The translations under genes and the position numbers were made by a program. Of a DNA stretch of 64,000 nucleotides, positions 58,501-64,000 are shown one piece after another; the first letter of the stretch is position 1, and every line of letters starts with the position of its first letter. The notes under the pieces were generated by a model. It ran no database searches and was not told the origin of the DNA. It saw nothing but the letters and a program-made list of their open reading frames with translations. The DNA is from Apostichopus japonicus (taxonomy: Eukaryota; Echinodermata; Holothuroidea; Aspidochirotida; Stichopodidae). The stretch covers positions 20,592,666 to 20,656,665 of the forward strand of contig NC_092579.1 in NCBI RefSeq assembly GCF_037975245.1, given 5' to 3'.

Positions 58501-61500
58501 ATGTCATTAGATTGCAGCTTCTTTGCATTCTGTCAGCCAGGTGAGATCCTACTGTCTGTGTAATATCCAAATGCCTACAGGGATAGTAATATAGCACATT
58601 GGCTTTAAGTAGTTAATGCCTCATTGCCTAGCAACAGTTAATTAAACTTGCCTTTCAACACAAGGTAAAGTTTTGTCTTGAACAGAATGGGAAAAGAGGA
58701 AAAAAAAAACAGGGTTTTGGGGTCAGTCATACATCTTCGGTTAATATCTGGCTTTTCTCTTTCCCTGAGACAAATTGTCTCATTTCATTTGCCAGTTTGA
58801 TCCAGTGTTGTGTGGGTAACAGGATTCTGGTATTGCTTGGACACGGCTTTGTAAACTTGATGTATTTTCAGTCTTGGGTGAAGGCCTGTTAGTCTATCAG
58901 CAGTGAGAAAAGCGACATCAGTTGATATCTTACAAGAAGTTCTTTCATGTTTATTGTAATAACTCTCAACCGCAAAAGAATTTTAGTCTTTTGAACATTA
59001 TTCCCATAACTACAATTTGAGTTACTGCAACTCTCTCCAGATAATAGTCTGATTCTATTTGTGTAATGACAAATGCACATACTTCACACTCCCAGTATAC
59101 TCCACACGTCACACACTTCACACTGTCCACATTCCCCACACACTTCACTCTCCCAGTATACCCACACACTTCACATTGTCCACATTCCCCACACACTTCA
59201 CACTCTCAGTATACTCCCCACACTTCACACTCTCAGTATACTCCACACACTTCACACTCTCAGTATATTCCACCCGCTTCACACTCTCAGTATACTCCAC
59301 CCACTTCACACTCTCAGTATACTCCACACACTTCACACTCTCAGTATATTCCACCCGCTTCACACTCTCAGTATACTCCACCCACTTCACATTCTCAGTA
59401 TACTCCACACACTTCACACTCTCAGTATACTCCACACACTTTCACACTTCACACTCCCAGTATACTCTACACACTTCACACTCTCAGTATATTCCACCCG
59501 CTTCACACTCTCAGTATACTCCACCCACTTCACATTCTCAGTATACTCCACACACTTCACACTCTCAGTATACTCCACACACTTTCACACATCACACTCC
59601 CAGTATACCCTACACACTTCACACTCTCAGTATACTCCACACACTTCACACTCTCAGTATACTCCACCCACTTCACACTCTCAGTATACTCCACACACTT
59701 CACACTCTCAGTATACTCCACCCACTTCACACTCTCAGTATACTCCACACACTTCACACTCTCAGTATACTCCACCCACTTCACACTCTCAGTATACTCC
59801 ACACACTTCACACTCTCAGTATACTCCACCCACTTCACACTCTCAGTATACTCCACACACTTCACACTCTCAGTATACTCCACCCACTTCACACTCTCAG
59901 TATACTCCACACACTTCACACTCTCAGTATATTCCACCCGCTTCACACTCTCAGTATACTCCACCCACTTCACATTCTCAGTATACTCCACACACTTCAC
60001 ACTCTCAGTATACTCCACACACTTTCACACTTCACACTCCCAGTATACTCTACACACTTCACACTCTCAGTATATTCCACCCGCTTCACACTCTCAGTAT
60101 ACTCCACCCACTTCACATTCTCAGTATACTCCACACACTTCACACTCTCAGTATACTCCACACACTTTCACACATCACACTCCCAGTATACCCTACACAC
60201 TTCACACTCTCAGTATACTCCACACACTTCACACTCCCAGTATACTCTACACACTTCACACTCTCAGTATATTCCACACACTTCACACTCCCAGTTTACT
60301 CCACACACTTCACACTCCCAGTTTACTCCACACACTTCACACCCTCAGTATACTCCACACAATCCATACTCTCCACAGTCGCCACACACTTCACACAACT
60401 TGCATAATTTATGACGTCACCTACTGTACTTCAGCATCAACAGGGTACAGTACCTGTTGGGCACTAGCACACATTGAAGCCTTGTACTTTGAAAATCAAG
60501 CTGAACATTTAACAATCAGCCTACCACATGTCCATAGTAGATGTATCTAGCTACTTGTAACTTTACACATATAGAGCTAAAATGATACATGGCTATTACA
60601 TTGAGGCTACTTACCAGCTAATTAACTTCCTGGACAAGAAGAATAATTTATATGCCAGGTTTAATGAAGTAATCCCAAGGCGGTGAAATGGCATGTTTTC
60701 CTTGCCAGTTAACAACACAAAGATCCTTGTAATGCACAAAATATGTTAGGTTATAAAGTAAAGTTAATATGCTATGAAAGGACTGTAGGCTTTGTATTTG
60801 TTGTGAAAATAGAAGAGACATTATTGGTATATTGAACACTTGTTGTAACTGACAATCTAACATTATTGGCATTATTATTATTAATTATTGATATTTAAAT
60901 CCATAATACAAAAATTAAAACCGGGAAATAAGAAACAACTTCGAAAGATCAAAGAAATTATTGCTAGAATTGGTTTGAATCCCACCAACCTCTGGGATTT
61001 CAGAGCGTATAAACTGTCCCAAGATCCAAGATGTAAAACGCTAAGCAAATTTTGCTCACAAAAAGTGTAGTGTTCTTCCTGGGTGGTAGATTCGGAAGGA
61101 GGTGTAAGTGGGCGAGGGCACAGTGCTAAAACGTAGTTAGGTAGATGGGAAAGTGCAGATGTGGAGTGGGAGAGGAGTAAGTATCGTCGCTCATATATCC
61201 TCAAACCAGTAAGTTTAGGGAAGTTTCAGTGCGTATGAACTGTTGAATATTATTTTAGTAATAAAGAAACATGTATTGTTTAATTTAATTTGTACTGATG
61301 TATTTGTATCACAAAGGAGCATTGCATTGCAACCGTATAGCACAAGTTTCCGAAAGTTATTGACGTGTTTGGTTCCTCCTAGCAGTAAAATTAACTGTCT
61401 TTCTTTACATTTTACAGGTTGTTTACTTCATGAGCACAACTTTTCAATGACTTGTCCTCAACATAAGGTAGGTTCATGACAATGGTTATTCAGATATATA

Positions 61501-62572
61501 CATTTATGGTTCTGATGTTTATATAGATATGTAAAATGCTTGTAATTATGCACTCTGTCAAGCAAGGCAGGGCTGGTCTCCATCTCATCCCCCCCCCCAC
61601 GCCTCCCCCCTTAACGACCCATTGAAGATATATCGTGTAAGTGGGTCAGCTTATAATTAAATGTTTAAATGACAGGACTTCCCTGCTCTTTAACATTTAA
61701 TAACACTTTATGGGATACAGGAAATTCCTCTTTCTATGCTATTGAAATTAAAATAATTAAATCGTGAATCTCTTTGTCCAGAAAGCTATGTACAGTAATG
61801 CATGGGCATAAAGGTCTCCCTCCCGAAAATGAAAATATTATGTATCATTGTACTTTGAACAACTTTTGCTTTAAGATAGGTCATAATACTTATACACTAT
61901 GACTGCTTGAAAAGTATGATTGCCGCAGCCTATTCAGTAATAAAGAAACTGGAATTTTACTCGGCTTCTGCACTTCACCAGACTCTTCATAACTGCTATA
62001 GCCAAGATATGAAATAAAAAGACCTCCAATACTGCTCCTCTTGGACATACAACTATAACTAGACACTTCAGGTGGTAGAATGAGGAAGAGGCAGACCGTA
62101 GTAGGTTCACTGGAGGTGACAGGTCACTGTGAGAGGTCACAGTGAGAAGGTTACCAGGTCACTCTAAAAACGGTTGAGTGCAGCAGTTATGAGGAGACAG
62201 ACAACTTTGTTGCTCGTAAATACCCAGACCAGGCGAGTTTTGGAATTCGTGGAAATTTGGACTGCTGAGTTTTGACCCATGAGATGGCAAACTATTAAAT
62301 GCACATTCTGATACTACAGAGTCCGACCCTTGATTAGGGTTGCAAAATGTACAGTTAAACAATACAATCTGTTGTACTTAATGAAATCAACTGACTCATG
62401 ATATTAAAGTCAGTATGGAATATCTTTGACCAATGTTATCAATAAGTCGAATAGCTGTATGACAAAGTCGTTCATTAATTCATCCATGCATTCATTCATT
62501 CCAATTATTTGATTTTGTGTTTTCTATGATCCGCAGAACAAGAAACTTAAGATGCGAGAAGATCCAACATAA
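51875..62572 (+). CDS. TCF20: TCF20/RAI1-family nuclear protein with AT-hook and C-terminal ePHD
   Basis: The family acts in the nucleus as transcriptional co-regulators that bind nucleosomes through an extended PHD. Exons: 51875-55597, 57812-57905, 61418-61467, 62537-62572; GT-AG junctions with matching phases; 1300 codons plus TAA. I chose ATG 51875 (GCCATGG) because it is the first ATG after the in-frame TGA at 51830 and has a strong Kozak context. Residues 1 to about 330 are Ser/Pro/Gln/His-rich and disordered; the centre is charged. A basic patch LKRKR is near 933, and an AT-hook GRPPGSK is at 957-963. The ePHD runs CAFC (1077-1080), LGDLFGPYYP, a spacer of about 125 residues, WVHEDC (1209-1214), CTRCQDKGATLGC, HYLCA and CPQH at the end. 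Vertebrate TCF20 and RAI1 are about 1900 residues, so this is shorter; it is probably co-orthologous to both. Confidence 0.93.
57001..57162 (+). other. possible alternative terminal exon or decayed ePHD exon duplicate
   Basis: TTTTTGACAG ends at 57000. In the phase 0 required by the upstream donor, 53 codons stay open to TAG (57160-57162). They encode a cysteine-rich peptide with CGGALVN, SCVKSCCHFAC and EATLGC, echoing the GATLGC and HYLC words of the real exon 57812-57905. DNA around GAAGCCACCCTTGGCTGTA closely matches GGAGCCACCCTAGGCTGTA of that exon. No splice donor restores the frame to exon 3. Confidence 0.35.
57255..57475 (+). repeat. minisatellite, about six copies of a 36-bp unit
   Basis: AGCTGTCCATGTACTT recurs every 36 bases (for example 57290 and 57326), alternating with CAGTATTTCATCT. 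Copies differ at a few sites. Confidence 0.88.
57812..57905 (+). CDS. TCF20: TCF20-like exon 2: ePHD middle
   Basis: Acceptor TTTGTTTAG ends at 57811; donor GTTG|GTAAGT starts at 57906. It encodes ECTRCQDKGATLGC, then KGCKKAFHYLCA, with the zinc-binding Cys/His residues of the ePHD. Phase 0 in, phase 1 out. Confidence 0.95.
59077..60402 (+). repeat. minisatellite of 27-bp units with higher-order structure
   Basis: About 48 units containing CTTCACACTCTCAGTATACT, with CAGTATACT starts 27 bases apart (59207, 59234, 59261). Variant units (CACACAC, CACCCAC, CACCCGC; TTTCACAC insertions) recur in order. Two neighbouring blocks repeat at 143 bp (59357/59500 and 59940/60083), and these recur together 583 bp apart. 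In the middle, two unit types alternate (54-bp dimers). It lies in the intron 57906-61417 of the TCF20-like gene; the flanking parts of that intron show nothing else. Confidence 0.95.
60888..61073 (+). pseudogene. possible retroelement ORF remnant
   Basis: A 60-codon lysine-rich frame (KPGNKKQLRKIKEIIARIG, WDFRAYKLSQDP) ends TAG directly before the dispersed repeat copy at 61078. The position suggests the end of a LINE ORF followed by its 3' UTR, but I do not recognise the protein. Confidence 0.25.
61078..61215 (+). repeat. dispersed repeat copy (family of 39315-39464)
   Basis: Shares in order GGTAGA, GGAAGGAGG, CACAGTGCTAAAA, GAGAGGAGTAAGTA and CTCATATATCCTCAAACCAG with the copy at 39350-39510. 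Divergence is substantial. Confidence 0.5.
61418..61467 (+). CDS. TCF20: TCF20-like exon 3: ePHD end
   Basis: Acceptor TTTACAG ends at 61417; donor AAG|GTAGGT starts at 61468. It encodes CLLHEHNFSMTCPQHK, the closing segment of the ePHD, closely matching the CLLHEENFS..CPKHK ending of TCF20. Phase 1 in, phase 0 out. Confidence 0.95.
61468..62536 (+). other. TCF20-like intron 3
   Basis: Holds a C-rich run near 61590 and one dispersed repeat copy (62065-62245). Nothing else recognisable. Confidence 0.7.
62065..62245 (+). repeat. dispersed repeat copy (family of 39315-39464)
   Basis: Contains GGTGGTAGAATGAGGAAGAG, AAGGTTACCAGGTCACTCTA, ATGAGGAGACAGAC and GTAAATACCCAGACCAG, in the same order as the copy at 39350-39510. 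Confidence 0.6.
62537..62572 (+). CDS. TCF20: TCF20-like terminal exon
   Basis: Acceptor ATCCGCAG ends at 62536. It encodes NKKLKMREDPT and stop TAA (62570-62572). Short and poorly conserved, but phase 0 and an early stop fit a family whose ePHD lies at the extreme C-terminus. Confidence 0.8.
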   Translation, partial: NKKLKMREDPT

Positions 62573-63130
62573 GAAACGGAGTAACTAATATCTGTGGATC
62601 CAAGTGTACAAATATCTTTGTGAATGGAGGATCGGACGCACACGTCCGAAGATGGCATTACGGTTTGGGCCGCAGAGGTGGAGATGTCCGACGGAATGTT
62701 ACGCAGAGAAACAGAGAGAGAGAGAGACACGTTGGACAGATTGGATCAAACTGCCTTTCGTTTTAAGCCTTGTATCAGGTGCTGGTCTCAAATACTTACA
62801 TGTGTTTATTAATTTCTCTGATTTCTGGATTTATTCAGGTGAACAGGATGACGGTGTTTGTGATGAAGATGACTTCAGTTGAAAGGATTCATCTCTGTTC
62901 TTGTCTAGAAGACTCTTTAATCGGGCTCTGAGTTCAGATGAGATCTACAGTAGAGCAAACTAAAGATCATGTCGTCGTGCGTGTGTTGGTTGTACGAGAA
63001 ACTTTGTTCCAAGTCATCCGCGGAGCTCTCTGTCAAAGCGAGGTCAGAGGTTACCGAAAAGCAAATGTTTGTGGAAAACTTCCATGTCTGACCATGGCTT
63101 CCAATAAAGTCTTCAATTTTTAAATACGTG
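62573..63130 (+). other. 3' UTR of the TCF20-like gene
   Basis: Runs from the TAA to shortly after the AATAAA at 63103-63108, about 530 bases. It contains a GA-rich stretch (62711-62728). The end is inferred from the signal only. Confidence 0.6.
63103..63108 (+). terminator. polyadenylation signal AATAAA
   Basis: First canonical AATAAA after the TCF20-like stop, in the context TTCCAATAAAGTCTTC and followed by a T-rich stretch. Confidence 0.55.
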
Positions 63131-63244
63131 GTAAGGAAATTTGTTCCATGGAGCTCTTTTCCGTTCGCTCGCGGTAGCTGTTTTTACCGCTATAAAGCTA
63201 GTGAATACTTTTGCATAAAGCGCTGCGTTTTGATGTCACTATTT

Positions 63245-63291
63245 GGGTCACGTGTGACCCCATGTGTGACCCGTTGGGTCATGTGTGACCC
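63245..63291. promoter_or_regulatory. two inverted GGGTCA pairs (IR4)
   Basis: GGGTCA-CGTG-TGACCC (63245-63260) and GGGTCA-TGTG-TGACCC (63276-63291) are two inverted-repeat pairs with 4-base spacers. A single TGACCC (63266-63271) lies between them, and an E-box CACGTG overlaps the first. The half-site fits nuclear-receptor consensus; binding is inference. Confidence 0.4.
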
Positions 63292-64000
63292 ATTCATACC
63301 ATAACTGGGTAGAGCAATCACATTTATATCATAGCTCTCCAACTTAATATATAAATGCCTCTCGAACTCACTCAACACCATCTTAGTAAAGGGGCTCATG
63401 AAAAAAATGCAAATTCCCCAAGAAAAGAGACACAATCGATGGGTTTGTCCACATCTCGATGATGGAATTATAACTTTCCCATTAAATGTCGTCAGTGTTG
63501 TCTGAGACTTTCCACTCGCTAAATGTCGGTGCGAGATTTCAAGATGACTTTCTTTTTGGAGGTTCTTACCCCTTTAAATTTTTACAAAATTTAGAGGGGT
63601 TTATGTAAGAGAACTAAACTTTTCAATGATGGAAATATAAATGGTTTATGTAGTGTGGATATCAGTGACCACTTTGTGGCATTCTAGCATATTTGGAGGT
63701 AATACTAATGTATCTGTGAACCAAATGATTGGAATGAAAAAGTGAGAAAATAATATCAGTCTGTTTCAAAGAGATCACTTTATGTGTTAGATCTAACAAT
63801 GACTTTGTTTGCAAAGATCTAAATTCTGTGTTTGAACAAACACTTTACACAGGGAATGCCTGCTGCGGCCTTTAAGCCAATGCAGCAGTTATGAGAGGCT
63901 TTCCTAATAACTCTGTGCTTTTAGTTCAAAAGAAGTCAATGGCGGGCTCAAATATCTGGCAAAAATATGTTTTGAAGATCTAAAGAGCTCTCACTTTTGT
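63292..64000. other. downstream flank, no recognisable content
   Basis: AT-rich sequence after the TCF20-like transcript end. No ORF with recognisable motifs, and no repeat structure that I can see. Confidence 0.7.

Noticed and set aside
59059-60550. Three overlapping + strand ORFs of 444-494 codons, and a - strand 153-codon ORF
   Set aside because: All are translations of the 27-bp minisatellite, whose period is a multiple of three and whose unit lacks stop codons. Nothing but repeated HTSHSQYTP/TLHTLSIL/EYTESVKCV words is encoded.
1-64000. CRISPR arrays, operons or prokaryotic defence systems
   Set aside because: The spliced genes, polyadenylation signals, SINEs and hAT/PLE elements show eukaryotic nuclear DNA. 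The tandem arrays have no spacer-repeat layout.

Overview
The window is animal nuclear DNA: AT-rich, intron-rich, full of transposon debris and tandem repeats. Repeat content and protein divergence suggest an invertebrate deuterostome, most likely an echinoderm. That placement is inference; the sequence alone does not give a species. Two host genes are clear, both on the + strand and both chromatin regulators.

Region 1 (1-18595) holds the 3' part of a DNMT3-type de novo DNA methyltransferase. Fourteen exons splice in frame (528 codons plus stop). They run from just after the PWWP domain, through a complete ADD zinc-finger module, to a complete C5-methyltransferase domain. The 5' exons lie left of the window. 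The introns carry a 728-bp hAT-type element, a 5'-truncated Penelope-like retroelement with an intact GIY-YIG ORF and a decayed hammerhead-ribozyme motif, three tRNA-like/SINE sequences, a 356-bp MITE, and a 4.8-kb insertion bounded by inverted repeats that makes up most of a 5.6-kb intron.

Region 2 (18596-51822) is about 33 kb without a recognisable protein gene. It contains a degenerate repeat zone after DNMT3, dispersed repeats carrying paired AGGTCA nuclear-receptor half-sites, a G-rich purine minisatellite, an inverted pair of a dispersed repeat, a 1195-bp hAT element with perfect 8-bp target duplications, and one cysteine-rich orphan exon candidate. From about 24 kb onward the non-coding DNA is strikingly rich in the words TACTGTA/TACAGTA. 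Some of this region may be the upstream intron or promoter of the next gene.

Region 3 (51823-64000) holds a TCF20/RAI1-family nuclear protein gene of 1300 codons. One very large exon carries the disordered N-terminal part, a basic nuclear-localisation patch, an AT-hook and the first half of an extended PHD (ePHD) finger. Three short exons complete the ePHD. Its leader has two minimal upstream ORFs, and a polyadenylation signal lies about 530 bases after the stop. Its introns hold a 36-bp minisatellite, a 1.3-kb minisatellite of 27-bp units with a 583-bp higher-order duplication, and a possible alternative terminal exon with ePHD-like cysteines.

The two genes act in related biology: DNMT3 reads unmethylated H3K4 through its ADD and methylates DNA, while TCF20/RAI1 proteins bind nucleosomes through the ePHD. 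I found no sequence evidence of a direct functional link beyond their shared orientation.
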